This document shows, piece after piece, positions 26,585 through 36,234 of a stretch of 64,000 bases of DNA. The DNA is taken from contig JAGSHD010000010.1 in NCBI GenBank assembly GCA_023954715.1, forward strand, positions 116,655-180,654, given 5' to 3'. Numbering within the stretch: position 1 is the stretch's first letter; every line of letters starts with the position of its first letter. The notes below the pieces were generated by a model, which made no database searches, was not told where the DNA came from, and was given only the letters and a program-made list of their open reading frames with translations. A program made the translations under genes and the position numbers. Source of the stretch: Candidatus Cloacimonadota bacterium (GTDB taxonomy: Bacteria; Muiribacteriota; UBA6191).

Positions 26585-28867
26585 TTATAGTTGCAAAGAG
26601 CAATCGAGTCCATAAAAAATAAATCCTAGTCTCATCGTCTGAGCCATTGATTCTGACATTTTCAAAGGTTTCTGACAATTTGCTTTATTTAAAACTCTGA
26701 AAATTTCTTGATCTCCTAAACTACTTCGATAGGCACTAGAAAAGCTTAGTTTAGTTAAAGGAATCTGTAAAAGCTCAACGATCTGATCCGGTTTATTTTG
26801 GTCAAATAATCTCTTAATTCTTGATACATAAGCCCACGAATACTTACTCCATCCCTCTTCGGAGTCACCAATAAGCCGAGATTCCATTTCAATTTGAGTT
26901 TCTAAATCACCCATTTTTTGAGCTAAAATCAATTTATATAACAGAAGATCCATAGCTTTTGCATCTCCTCGTTTTTCAATGTTACTCTCAATGGTTTCTA
27001 TTAATTTGGAAGCCTTATTTATTTTATTATTATATAAAAGATACAAAGCTATTGGTTTAATTTGATACCAATATGTATACCATTCATTTGAAATCACAGG
27101 AAGTACTCTAGTCTCAAAAAAGTCCGAATCCATCGCAATTTGATCGGCACTTAAGCGATAAATTGGATACTGACTCAATAAACCTTTGGCCCCAAGTTGT
27201 AGACCAAAAGTACTTTTATTATAGTCTCTATAAAAGTTTGATTTTGAATCAAAGTAGTAATCTGACCTCTCTGATTTTTGATACAAGCTATATACATCTG
27301 AATAATCTAAAAGGTCCTTCAACAATTCTTTTAACTTGTTTTCATCTTCTGTTTTAATGACCACGCTCATTAAAAAGGAGCTTTTACTCCATTCATCATA
27401 CATATCATCAAATGGCTTGTCATCCCATCGATTTTGCTTTGCAGTGTCATAAGTGTAAAACAACTCAAAGTCTTCATTGTATCCATACACCGTATAAACA
27501 TGTCCAGGAACATAAATTAACACCGGAAAGCCTGCATCTAGAAGCTTACGCAATTGTTTACCATCTTGCCAATAAGAGTTGATTAAAGAGTACCCCCTCT
27601 TTTTAAGATAGCTCTCTGCTTTCCAAATAAATGTACCGGCAAAAAAGCTCTCCTTTATAGAAAAAGACAGCTCACGAGTATCAATCTGTTGCTTATCATA
27701 ATAGCTTAAAATATACCCTAATGAATTAGGAAAGCAGCTGGCAGCTTGCTCAAAAGTTTGATAATTATTTTGTAATATTACTGATTTCTTATTTTTGACA
27801 TTTTTGTTATAGGAAGCCATATATTTTTTAGCTTTTTTAAATACCTTATCTGACTTTTTATAATCTGTTACTACTTTTTGAAAATATGAAACAGACTCTT
27901 TTACATTTCCTTCTATGAGGTTTAAAACCCCTAATCTATGTTTTAAAGAAGCTACAAAAGAGGAATTATCCAAATCTGGGATTACTTTCATATAAAGTTT
28001 TTTTGCTTGCTCTATATTACCTGAACTCTCTTGAACATATGCCATAGTTACTGTCATAGTATTCCAGTAGTTTCCAATCAGCGTTAAATGAACAAGCAAA
28101 ATAGGAATCATTGTTACTGTTAATTGAATCCTTCTTTTAGAGCTTAAACTTAAAGGATACAAAGTTAACAAAAACCAATAAAAAACAGGAACCATTGACA
28201 TTCCAACTAAAGAAATCATGGGATTAACATTTGAAAAACCATAGGTTAAAGAAAACAGCTTATGTAAGGGATAATCAAACATCAGTAATATACAAATATC
28301 GGATAAAAACATATACATCAAAGTAAATAGAATCAACTGCCCATACTTTATGTTTTTTAGCTCTAAAAAGTTAAGTTTTGCAAATCCATATACAAAGCCA
28401 ATGGCTTGGGCCAAAAATAACCACCGTACAGATATCACTTGACCAGGCATGGGATCCATTGGGACATAAGGAGAAAATATCCAATAATTAACGATCGAAG
28501 GAATCCATGAAATACCAAAAAATACTCCACTTAAACCCATAGACCATAACATACCACTACTAAAAGAGTATCCACGCTTTTTCTTCTCTACTGCAAACTG
28601 AGTCAAAACAAATTTGTGACTGATTAAATTGTGGATGCTTGATATTATTGTAATCACTAAATAAGCTAACCAAATCCACCTTGCTGGTAATGTATAAAAG
28701 TATATGAGTGAACAGAAACCAAGTATCAATATTATGGGTAAAGCAAAAATTAACTTAAAGTATTTAAACTTCTCCTTAAGAGAATAGAAATACAATGTTG
28801 AAAACGCTGGTCCCAATATAAAAGAGTAGATGCCAATTGATAAATATGAGTTATTTTGAAAGTTCAT
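26585..28867 (-). CDS. polytopic membrane protein with intact C39-like peptidase and helical-repeat region
   Basis: A 760-residue protein. Seven to eight membrane helices occupy about residues 8-275; a TPR-like stretch follows (about 278-350); then a papain-like C39-type domain (about 365-500) with Cys378 in QAASCFPNSLGYIL, His456 in VPGHVYTVYGY and Asp474 in YTYDTA; helical repeats end the protein. There is no ABC ATPase, so it is not a bacteriocin exporter. The frame is open to 28963, but I start at ATG 28867, one base after the upstream gene's TAA, because AAGGGA precedes it. It is paired with a paralogue lacking the catalytic residues. Confidence 0.7.
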   Translation of the reverse strand: MNFQNNSYLSIGIYSFILGPAFSTLYFYSLKEKFKYFKLIFALPIILILGFCSLIYFYTLPARWIWLAYLVITIISSIHNLISHKFVLTQFAVEKKKRGYSFSSGMLWSMGLSGVFFGISWIPSIVNYWIFSPYVPMDPMPGQVISVRWLFLAQAIGFVYGFAKLNFLELKNIKYGQLILFTLMYMFLSDICILLMFDYPLHKLFSLTYGFSNVNPMISLVGMSMVPVFYWFLLTLYPLSLSSKRRIQLTVTMIPILLVHLTLIGNYWNTMTVTMAYVQESSGNIEQAKKLYMKVIPDLDNSSFVASLKHRLGVLNLIEGNVKESVSYFQKVVTDYKKSDKVFKKAKKYMASYNKNVKNKKSVILQNNYQTFEQAASCFPNSLGYILSYYDKQQIDTRELSFSIKESFFAGTFIWKAESYLKKRGYSLINSYWQDGKQLRKLLDAGFPVLIYVPGHVYTVYGYNEDFELFYTYDTAKQNRWDDKPFDDMYDEWSKSSFLMSVVIKTEDENKLKELLKDLLDYSDVYSLYQKSERSDYYFDSKSNFYRDYNKSTFGLQLGAKGLLSQYPIYRLSADQIAMDSDFFETRVLPVISNEWYTYWYQIKPIALYLLYNNKINKASKLIETIESNIEKRGDAKAMDLLLYKLILAQKMGDLETQIEMESRLIGDSEEGWSKYSWAYVSRIKRLFDQNKPDQIVELLQIPLTKLSFSSAYRSSLGDQEIFRVLNKANCQKPLKMSESMAQTMRLGFIFYGLDCSLQL

Positions 28868-28868
28868 A

Positions 28869-31250
28869 TTACAATCCCTTAAAAGATGTAAACTCAAATT
28901 GAGTTTCGTTTTTGTCATAGTATTTTTGAAGTAATTGTATAGCCATCTTATTGTGAGGATCATCTTTTAAAACCGAATCCAATAAAAGTCTAGCCTGATC
29001 TTTATCTCCACTTTTAAATAGCTTCAAAAATCTAAAATATAACCACTTTCCATGCTTTTTTATAATAAAAGACTTGAATGAACTTGTGGGTTCACCTAAT
29101 TGCAACTGACACAATTTATACGATATTTCATACTTAAAGCTTTTGGGATGTCGAGCATTAATTATCTTGAAATAAGGTAGAGCTTTTTTATATTGGCCAT
29201 GTAGATATAATCCAGTAGCAAAATTATATAGCTTAGTGCTCATTGCATAATCACCAATGTCTTGACCATCTACATATAAGTAGTCTAACAGTAATGTCAG
29301 CTTGGGTCCCAATTTTGGAAATTCTTCAAATAAGCAACCACCTAGTCGAATTTTCGACCTTTTAGATAAGGGAACATCTTTCAAGTACGAGAGGATCATA
29401 GAGAACTCTTGATCCCTTGGTAGTCTTTTAGAGGCTAAACTAATATCAGCATTTGACAATGAATATTGATGAAGGTAATCATAAAGCCATTGGGCCAAAA
29501 CCATACTTTTTGTAAACTGCTCATTGCTTAAGTTGATCAATTTTTCATAACGAGTATTATCAATAGCATGAATTTCTTGAAAGTATGCAGCTCGTTTTGT
29601 ATAGCTTAACTCCTTTTCACTGATAGCTAACAAGTTAGAAACTTTCTTTGGTGACTCTAGTACAGCCATAGGTAAATCACATAAATTGAGTGTCTTTTCT
29701 AAATCACGAATCGGTACAATCAAAGTTTGCTCAGAAACAATACGCTGAAAGTGCTTTTTATCTAATCCTGCGTCATAGAGTTTCGCCAAACCTTCTTTTA
29801 GAACACCAGACTCCATTCTGAGTAATGCAAACCCATTTTCCAAATCTAAGTCTACAATGGCCCCATAATAAGTGACCTGAGACAAGTCAAATTGTACTAT
29901 TGGATATAAGTTATTAGCCAGTAAAGTAGTAACTGATGATAGCTTTGGCTCAATCATCGTACTTTCTACACCTAGTACTTCTTGAACAAAAGAAACTGTA
30001 TGTAACAATTTCATACTAGGTAATGCGCCATAATTTTTTTCACTATTATTGGTTTTAAATTTTGATACTACTTGATTATGATCTGTAATCAGTCCTTGTT
30101 TTCTTGCCACAGCGATCAAGACATCCCATTCCGAGTCTACTGGTCTAAAAAACAAATCCTGATCAACATCTAGTACCGGAAACTTAGAAGACTCTTTCAT
30201 ATAGTTTTTTAAGTCATTTAATATGGAAGATTTAAATTGTAAGTCATCATTTTGTTCTAGGAGCCATTGAATATAAGAAGAGTCTTGTGGGCTTTTATGA
30301 AACAATAGCCTTTTATTGATTAAATTGGTCTTTATCCTATAGTTGATAGCATGGTTGGAGTTATCAATATCGAGTAAAGAAGCTCTAGTTAAAGCCATAT
30401 CTTGAATTAAGTTTTGTTCATACATTTCTTTATGAATAAAATAGCTGATGGGAGCAAACGCCCCTTCATACATTAGTAAAACAACTAAAATATTTATCAT
30501 TTTTAGCAATGTTTTTTGAAACCATGTTTTTATTATACCCATTGTTGATTTACAATTTTTATAGTCTAAAGCTAACACAGCTCCTACTAAATAAATTACA
30601 AAATGATTAAGCCAAGATCCACTCAAATTGAGAATATTCAACAAAGCCTCCCAATAACCTAAAACTTGAGATGCAAACAACGCTGTAAAACAATACAACA
30701 AAAGAAACATCTTAATATCAACACCCTTAGGTCTTGTTATTTGATATAGATACAGAGACAGACAAACAAACAATATAGATAGTAAGCAAGTTTGCCATAG
30801 TTCTAACAATCCAGTTCTTGGCTCAATCAACATATCTCTAATCCCAAATAAATCTATATTGGGCAAAACACTAACTATGGATAAAAATACTCCTAAGGAC
30901 CATAACTGAGTTTTAGAAAACCCTTTTCCTTCTACTTTGTGTAGCTCTTTATTGTTAGAATGAAAATCCATGCATAAAAGACCAATAACAAGATTAATTA
31001 CAAAAAAACTACTAATATGAGCTGTGTAAAATATTTGTAAAAATATGTTAGTTATATAGGATGCACTTAAGATCAAAGCACCTGATAAGGTTTTCAAGTT
31101 TCTTTTTAAAGACCCTTTCTCAAAACTAAATGATTCGATCAAAGATATGAGTGGGAAAAATAGAAAGGATAATACGACTATAAACAAGGGCGTCTGAAAA
31201 GTATTCGTCTCTAGATGAGTATTTGGAGGATTAATTGTTTCGTTCTGCAT
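28869..31250 (-). CDS. polytopic membrane protein, inactive C39-like paralogue with TPR end
   Basis: A 793-residue protein with the same plan as the next gene in the operon: about eight membrane helices (about residues 15-290), a long extracytoplasmic part and TPR-like helices at the end (about 690-775). In the position of the C39-like domain (about 395-500) the pattern is kept (YPIVQFDLSQVTYYGAIVDLDLENGFALLRM) but no Cys or His occupies the catalytic sites, so I infer a non-catalytic paralogue. ATG at 31250 with GGA seven bases upstream is chosen over a TTG at 31283 without a ribosome-binding site. One base separates it from the downstream gene. Confidence 0.65.
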   Translation of the reverse strand: MQNETINPPNTHLETNTFQTPLFIVVLSFLFFPLISLIESFSFEKGSLKRNLKTLSGALILSASYITNIFLQIFYTAHISSFFVINLVIGLLCMDFHSNNKELHKVEGKGFSKTQLWSLGVFLSIVSVLPNIDLFGIRDMLIEPRTGLLELWQTCLLSILFVCLSLYLYQITRPKGVDIKMFLLLYCFTALFASQVLGYWEALLNILNLSGSWLNHFVIYLVGAVLALDYKNCKSTMGIIKTWFQKTLLKMINILVVLLMYEGAFAPISYFIHKEMYEQNLIQDMALTRASLLDIDNSNHAINYRIKTNLINKRLLFHKSPQDSSYIQWLLEQNDDLQFKSSILNDLKNYMKESSKFPVLDVDQDLFFRPVDSEWDVLIAVARKQGLITDHNQVVSKFKTNNSEKNYGALPSMKLLHTVSFVQEVLGVESTMIEPKLSSVTTLLANNLYPIVQFDLSQVTYYGAIVDLDLENGFALLRMESGVLKEGLAKLYDAGLDKKHFQRIVSEQTLIVPIRDLEKTLNLCDLPMAVLESPKKVSNLLAISEKELSYTKRAAYFQEIHAIDNTRYEKLINLSNEQFTKSMVLAQWLYDYLHQYSLSNADISLASKRLPRDQEFSMILSYLKDVPLSKRSKIRLGGCLFEEFPKLGPKLTLLLDYLYVDGQDIGDYAMSTKLYNFATGLYLHGQYKKALPYFKIINARHPKSFKYEISYKLCQLQLGEPTSSFKSFIIKKHGKWLYFRFLKLFKSGDKDQARLLLDSVLKDDPHNKMAIQLLQKYYDKNETQFEFTSFKGL

Positions 31251-31500
31251 ATTTATTCCAGGAACTACCATAGTCTTAAACAAAAGTAGTTATACTATTT
31301 AAATCAAAGCTTTAAAAGAGCAAGTTATTCATTAAGTTACCAGTTGTTCATCATACTAACTAAGGTATTTTTTTACTATATTAGATTCTTGTAAAGATCA
31401 GCTTTCTACTAAAATTGAGACTAAATTGCTTCAATATGTACATCTTTTAAAAATGAGTTACATTTAGACTTTAATATCGCTGAGTCTATCCATTATACAA

Positions 31501-31529
31501 TTGCATGGAAAATAAATAATATGTATACT
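31501..31529 (+). promoter_or_regulatory. sigma-70-type promoter of the receiver gene
   Basis: TTGCAT (31501-31506), a 17-base spacer and TATACT (31524-31529) form a near-consensus promoter 33 bp before the ATG of the single-domain receiver gene; AAAGGAAC gives its ribosome-binding site. Confidence 0.7.
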
Positions 31530-31561
31530 ATCAAATCAATTGCCAACTCAAAGGAACAACA

Positions 31562-31936
31562 ATGGCTAAAATTTTGGTGGTAGATGACCAAAGAATTCAA
31601 CGTGTCGTCTTAGAAGCAACACTTCAACATGATAATCATGAGATTATTCAGGCAGAAAGCGGCTCAAAAGCTTTGTTTGAATACAAAAACAATGACGTTG
31701 ATATTGTTATTACTGATGTCCTCATGCCAGATATGAATGGTATCGAGCTTTGCTTTAAGCTCAGAGAAATCAATCCGGATGCCAAAATCATCGTAATCTC
31801 TGGTGGACAAGTAAACACCCCCGGTGCTGCTGACGAATATCTGCGACTAGGGACTAAATCTGGCGCACTCAAAACTTTTATTAAGCCTGTTCATCCTCAA
31901 AACCTTTTAAATTGTATTAAAGAGTTAATGCTTTAA
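31562..31936 (+). CDS. single-domain response regulator (CheY-type receiver)
   Basis: A 124-residue receiver with no output domain. The acidic pocket is Asp8-Asp9, the phosphorylated Asp52 in ITDVLMPDMNG, the switch Ser in VISGG and the conserved Lys108 in TFIKPVHP. A short insertion (VNTPGAADEYLRL) lies between beta4 and alpha4. It could receive phosphate from the CheA-like kinase or the receiver-kinase elsewhere in the window, but no gene linkage proves it. It has its own strong promoter and overlaps the end of the convergent coiled-coil gene by 12 bp. Confidence 0.95.
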   Translation: MAKILVVDDQRIQRVVLEATLQHDNHEIIQAESGSKALFEYKNNDVDIVITDVLMPDMNGIELCFKLREINPDAKIIVISGGQVNTPGAADEYLRLGTKSGALKTFIKPVHPQNLLNCIKELML

Positions 31937-34009
31937 TAATAGCGTTTTTCGATTTCCCCATTTGAAGGTCTTGCTTGCTGAAAGCAATACAGCCTGAGAG
32001 CTCATCTTATCAAGTGACGATTTTGAAAAAACTACATTGTAAGCTCTTAAGTCTCTAGGAATATTTGAGACTAAAATCTCATTTACATCTCCATAAGAAA
32101 GAGTTGTAGCTTTTAAATTGACTTTTTTCTTGGTTTTTAAGAAATTTTTGATCCAAGGATTTTTAGATAATCCAATCCCTATTTGATAAGAAATATCTCC
32201 ATAAGACTGGGGCGGATTTATCCCATCTATATCCATCCACAATTCTATATGATCCTGAGATAACTCATCCCCCGTTATTAAAGTTACCCACTTTTTGGGA
32301 TACTTTATTTTCAAAACACTACGATTAATCCATTGTAGTGTGACTTCACCATCTAATGATAGTTTGTTTGGGTTATAAATTACATGCTCTACTTTGATGA
32401 TTTTGTTACTTTCTTTCGTTTTATTGGAAAGTCTTGATCTACTTGTTTCTGATGAAAAATCTTTCTTTTTTAATTGGCTAAAACTACTTCTTTTCGATTG
32501 CTCAGCTTTCTGAGATGATCTCTCAACTTCTCTCTCTCTAGCTAAATCTTGCGCTATTTTCAGTTTAGCTGCTTCTTCTTTTCGTGCTTGTTCTTGTTCT
32601 AGCTTTTGTTTTTCTTGAGCTTGCTTTTTTGCTAAATCTAGCGCTAACTTTAATCTATCTTCAGCTATCTTTTTGGCTCGAGCACGATTTAGTTTACGCT
32701 TTTGAGCAGCTACTTTTAGTCTAGTCTCTTGAATAGCTTTTAGATCGGCCTGAGCTTTTCTCTTAGCTTGCTTTACCTGCATAGCTAACTTTTCAGCGGC
32801 TTTAAGTCTAGCTAGATCCTTCGCCTTTTTAAGCTCTTGTGCTTTTTGTTTTTGCTCTTTCAAACGAGCTAATCTTTGTTGCTCTTGACCTTGCTTTAAA
32901 GCTAGCTGCTTTTCTTGCTTTAGCTTTTCCTCAGCAGCTTTTTTTGCCATGGCTACATTTATTTTTCGCTTCTCTTCTGCAACTTTCTGTTTGGCAAGTT
33001 GAACTGCCTTAAGATCAGCTTGAGCTTTTAACTTAGCCTGCTTTACTTGCATCGCTAACTTTTCAGCAGCTTTAACTCTAGCTAAATCCTCGGCCTTTTT
33101 AAGCTCTTGTGCTTTTTGTTTTTGCTCTTTCAAACGAGCTAGCCTTTGTTGCTCTTGAGCTTGTTTTAAAACTAGCTGCTTTTCTTGCTTTAGCTTTTCC
33201 TCAGCAGCTTTCTTTGCCATGGCTCGACTCAGTCTTAACTTTTCTTCGTCTGCCTTTTTCTTGGCTTCTTGAATCGCTTTTTGCTCTGCAAGATCTTTAA
33301 TTTTAGCCTCTTGAGCTATGCGATCCAACTCTTTTGCTATTTTGATTCTCGCTAACTCTTGTGCTTTTCTAATTTTTGCTTTAGCCCGTTTTTTTGCTAG
33401 TTCATAAGCTTTTTGTTCGGCTACAAGCTCTGCTTGCTCCAATTTTTCTTTGGCTTCTTTAGCAGCGACCTTCTTAGCCAAATCTATTTTCTTTGCCTCA
33501 TTAGCTATGGATATTTTTTTATCCTCTTCATCTTGATCTATCTTAGCAAAAAGTGCTTTTTTCCTAAGAGATGCTTTTTTGTTGGCGAGTTTAAGTAACT
33601 TCGCTTTTTCTTCAATAAGCTCTTTTGGACTTTGAATCGTATCAAACTCGATAGAGGTTGGAGTACCGACAAAGTTAGATGCATTGACCTCTGAAGATGA
33701 GATAGTTTCTTCTATACTAGACGATATTATCTCACCTTGAAGTCGATTCATTTGACTTTGCTGAGTTGCTAAGTCGATTTGCTTTTGTAACTCATCAGAT
33801 TTTCTATTGGCAACAGATTCTTTGTTAATAGCTAAGAGCCCTTTAGAGTTTTTAGACTTAGAGAAAACATGCTCTAAGTCTGCTGTAACCTCAATTTGGG
33901 CTACATCAAACTCTTTATCACTATCATCTGAAGCATTGATAAATAAAACCATAAATACTAGGTTTAAAACTATCAATAAAAATAAAATAACTTTAAGTAT
34001 TCTAAGCAT
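31925..34009 (-). CDS. TolA-like membrane-anchored coiled-coil protein
   Basis: About 694 residues: an N-terminal membrane anchor (about 4-24), a linker, a very long Lys/Ala/Glu-rich helix (about 130-515) made of AKKAAEEKLKQEKQ-type units, and a globular C-terminal domain of ~160 residues (VEHVIYNPNKLSLDGEVTL ... LLLKH) rich in beta strands. The plan is that of TolA: anchor, periplasm-spanning helix, small domain; but I cannot show homology of the C-terminal domain to TolA or AMIN domains. Two 90-residue units of the helix are near-identical. Start ATG 34009 lies 4 bp after serS; the upstream ATG at 34042 has no ribosome-binding site. Confidence 0.65.
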   Translation of the reverse strand: MLRILKVILFLLIVLNLVFMVLFINASDDSDKEFDVAQIEVTADLEHVFSKSKNSKGLLAINKESVANRKSDELQKQIDLATQQSQMNRLQGEIISSSIEETISSSEVNASNFVGTPTSIEFDTIQSPKELIEEKAKLLKLANKKASLRKKALFAKIDQDEEDKKISIANEAKKIDLAKKVAAKEAKEKLEQAELVAEQKAYELAKKRAKAKIRKAQELARIKIAKELDRIAQEAKIKDLAEQKAIQEAKKKADEEKLRLSRAMAKKAAEEKLKQEKQLVLKQAQEQQRLARLKEQKQKAQELKKAEDLARVKAAEKLAMQVKQAKLKAQADLKAVQLAKQKVAEEKRKINVAMAKKAAEEKLKQEKQLALKQGQEQQRLARLKEQKQKAQELKKAKDLARLKAAEKLAMQVKQAKRKAQADLKAIQETRLKVAAQKRKLNRARAKKIAEDRLKLALDLAKKQAQEKQKLEQEQARKEEAAKLKIAQDLAREREVERSSQKAEQSKRSSFSQLKKKDFSSETSRSRLSNKTKESNKIIKVEHVIYNPNKLSLDGEVTLQWINRSVLKIKYPKKWVTLITGDELSQDHIELWMDIDGINPPQSYGDISYQIGIGLSKNPWIKNFLKTKKKVNLKATTLSYGDVNEILVSNIPRDLRAYNVVFSKSSLDKMSSQAVLLSASKTFKWGNRKTLLLKH
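32671..33210. repeat. 270-bp in-frame tandem duplication in the coiled-coil gene
   Basis: Two adjacent copies of about 270 bp, close to identical in DNA (for example TAGCTTTTCCTCAGCAGCTT recurs at 32921 and 33191), encode 90-residue units of the long helix. A third, more diverged copy lies on the side of the C-terminal domain. 90 residues keep frame and nearly keep the heptad phase (90 is close to 13 heptads). Confidence 0.85.
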
Positions 34010-34013
34010 ATCT

Positions 34014-35285
34014 TTATTTAGGTTTGATTTCTGTAATACCATGCATATATGGTAATAACACTTCAGGAATTTTGATCGTACCCTCTTTCGTTTGATTCAA
34101 CTCTAAAACAGGAATCAAAACTCTTGGAGAAGCAATCAGAGTATTATTCAAAGTATGACAAAATTTCATTTTACCGTTTTCATCTCTATATCTCATTTTT
34201 AGTCGTCTCGCCTGAAACTCATAAAACATTGAACAAGAGTGTGTTTCACAGTATGCGTTTCTAGATGGCATCCAAGAATTAATATCAAACTTCTTCACTT
34301 GACCTTGTCCTATATCGCCAGAACAAACATCAGTAATCTGATGAGGAATACCCAAAGATTTAACAAAGTCTACTGCATTATCTAACAAATACTGATGGGC
34401 TTTTAACGATGCTTCTTCATCATTTTCCATGATATAAACTTGCTCTACTTTCTGAAATTGATGGATACGATATAAACCATGGGTGTCTTTACCGTAAGTA
34501 CCTGCTTCTCTTCTAAAGCAATCTGACCAAGCAGTTAATTTAATAGGAAACTGTTTTTGATCTAAAATTTCATCATAATGATATGAAGCCAATGGTACTT
34601 CAGCAGTACCTATCATATATAGATCATCTTCTCCTAATTTATAGGTTTGGTCTTCTCCTCCAGGAAAATAACCAGTGCCTGTCATAGCATGAGATTTTAC
34701 GAACTGAGGAACTGTCATTGGTGTAAAGCCACGCTTTACCAAAAAGTCTAAAGCATACCGCATTAAAGCGATTTCAAGAAGAGTTCCTTCATTTTTTAAA
34801 AAGTAAGATCTAGCACCAGATAGTTTTACTCCACGTTCCACATCAATGATGTCTAATTCATCTCCTAAAGTCATATGACTTTTTGGTTCAAAGTCAAACT
34901 TAGGAAGCTCTCCCCAAGTAGATACTACAACATTGTCTTCATCTGTGTTACCAATAGGTGTTGTTTCATGTAAAGGACTAGGAACCTTCAACATTTCTAT
35001 GTTAAAAGCAGACTTTAACTCTCGAGCTTTTTCATCCATTGCTTTTACTTTTTCAGAAACAGCTTTCATCTTAACAATATGAGCCGGTCTCTCTTCGTTA
35101 GAAAGAGTACGAATTTGTTTGTTACCTTCATTCAACTGAGCCCTCAAAACATCTAACTCTTCTTGTAAAGAGTTTTTTGCTTTATCAATATCCAATAAAT
35201 CCTTTGCATCGAATTTTATCTTCTTATCAATAGCCGTTTTATTTAGTAATTCTGCATTTTCACGGATGAATTTTATATCCAACAT
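34014..35285 (-). CDS. serS: seryl-tRNA synthetase
   Basis: Class II synthetase, 423 residues. The N-terminal antiparallel coiled-coil arm (about 25-100) that grips the tRNA-Ser long arm, motif 2 (FRREAGTYGKDTHGLYRIHQF) and motif 3 (NNTLIASPRVLIPVLE) are visible. I start at ATG 35285 (MLDIKFIREN), the classic SerRS start, with AGGTGG five bases upstream; the GTG at 35294 overlaps that site. The tRNA-Ser genes lie far away at the window's end. Confidence 0.97.
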   Translation of the reverse strand: MLDIKFIRENAELLNKTAIDKKIKFDAKDLLDIDKAKNSLQEELDVLRAQLNEGNKQIRTLSNEERPAHIVKMKAVSEKVKAMDEKARELKSAFNIEMLKVPSPLHETTPIGNTDEDNVVVSTWGELPKFDFEPKSHMTLGDELDIIDVERGVKLSGARSYFLKNEGTLLEIALMRYALDFLVKRGFTPMTVPQFVKSHAMTGTGYFPGGEDQTYKLGEDDLYMIGTAEVPLASYHYDEILDQKQFPIKLTAWSDCFRREAGTYGKDTHGLYRIHQFQKVEQVYIMENDEEASLKAHQYLLDNAVDFVKSLGIPHQITDVCSGDIGQGQVKKFDINSWMPSRNAYCETHSCSMFYEFQARRLKMRYRDENGKMKFCHTLNNTLIASPRVLIPVLELNQTKEGTIKIPEVLLPYMHGITEIKPK

Positions 35286-35432
35286 TTTGCCCACCTATCT
35301 ATATATTTTGTAGCTTAAATCATTTTCAAAAGTGATTTCTGCTCAACAAGTTTATTTTAAAATTGTTTAATTCAAGTAGATTAACTATCGGATAATCTAC
35401 CTATGCTCTACTCTTTGATTTACCAATTAAAA

Positions 35433-35451
35433 TTGATTTTTTGAAAATCAA
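35433..35451 (-). terminator. AT-only hairpin after the tyrosine-degradation genes
   Basis: Perfect 8-bp inverted repeat TTGATTTT-TTG-AAAATCAA, followed on the minus strand by TTTTAATT, 33 bp beyond the maleylacetoacetate isomerase stop codon. Without G:C pairs it would be a weak terminator. Confidence 0.3.
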
Positions 35452-35483
35452 AAGTATATTGAGCCATATTCCTATAAATTTAC

Positions 35484-36134
35484 TTATGAGTCAATACAAT
35501 CTCTTTGAGACTCAGGTTTTGAATCCACAACAAAGGGTAAATTGATACAGTTCTCATGCACCTTATTTATTGTAGGATATTTTGTCATATCAACGCCAAA
35601 ACGTTTCGCATTAAAAACCTGAGGAATCAAACAAATATCAGCAAGACTAAAGAAGTCTTGAAAACAAAACTTTTTGCTATATGGCTGAATCATATTTTCT
35701 AATGCTTCGAAACCTGTTTCTATGAAATTTCGTATCCATTCAACTTTTACGTCGTCACTCAACCCTAAATTTCCTTTTAAATATTTTAATACTTTCAGAT
35801 TTTGTATAGGCTGAATATCACAAGCTATCACATAAGCCATAGAACGAACGATTGTCTTATCTGTCAATGAAGATGGTAACAAACTCTTTGTATCTGGATA
35901 CTTCTCATCTAAATACTCCATGATAGCTAAACTTTGAGTTAATACGCCATCTTCAGTAGCTAAACTAGGTAGAAAACCTTGTGGGTTTTTATCTTTGTAT
36001 TCGCAGAGCTGTTGCTCCCCTTTTAATAAATTTATAAAAACAGAGTCATAAGGGATAGCTTTATACGCCAAAGCTATTCTTACTCGATAAGAACATGAGC
36101 TTCTAAAGTAAGTATACAATTCTAATTTAGACAT
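35484..36134 (-). CDS. maiA: maleylacetoacetate isomerase (zeta-class GST)
   Basis: Glutathione-dependent isomerase turning maleylacetoacetate into fumarylacetoacetate in tyrosine degradation. The zeta-class signature SSCSYRVRIAL is at residues ~10-20, followed by the thioredoxin-like fold (NPQGFLPSL, the cis-Pro region) and the helical C-terminal domain with FSLADICLIPQ. 216 residues from ATG 36134, which has AAGGAT five bases upstream; the open frame to 36200 is not needed. It is last in the HGD-HPPD-FAH-MAAI series. Confidence 0.93.
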   Translation of the reverse strand: MSKLELYTYFRSSCSYRVRIALAYKAIPYDSVFINLLKGEQQLCEYKDKNPQGFLPSLATEDGVLTQSLAIMEYLDEKYPDTKSLLPSSLTDKTIVRSMAYVIACDIQPIQNLKVLKYLKGNLGLSDDVKVEWIRNFIETGFEALENMIQPYSKKFCFQDFFSLADICLIPQVFNAKRFGVDMTKYPTINKVHENCINLPFVVDSKPESQRDCIDS

Positions 36135-36234
36135 ATTTATCCTTTTCACTTTAAACAAAAAATCCATATCATTCGTTTTAGATGAAAAGGAACTTTTCAT
36201 TTCAATACAGACAACATGGATTTTTTTGAAAAAT

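Noticed and set aside
26585..28867. C39-like protein as a bacteriocin ABC exporter
   Set aside because: No ATP-binding cassette (no Walker A, no LSGGQ) follows the membrane part, and no small double-Gly leader peptide gene is visible nearby.
32671..33210. Tandem repeat as a mobile element or CRISPR-like array
   Set aside because: The unit is 270 bp, in frame, and codes for heptad coiled-coil sequence; there are no spacers, terminal repeats or transposase.
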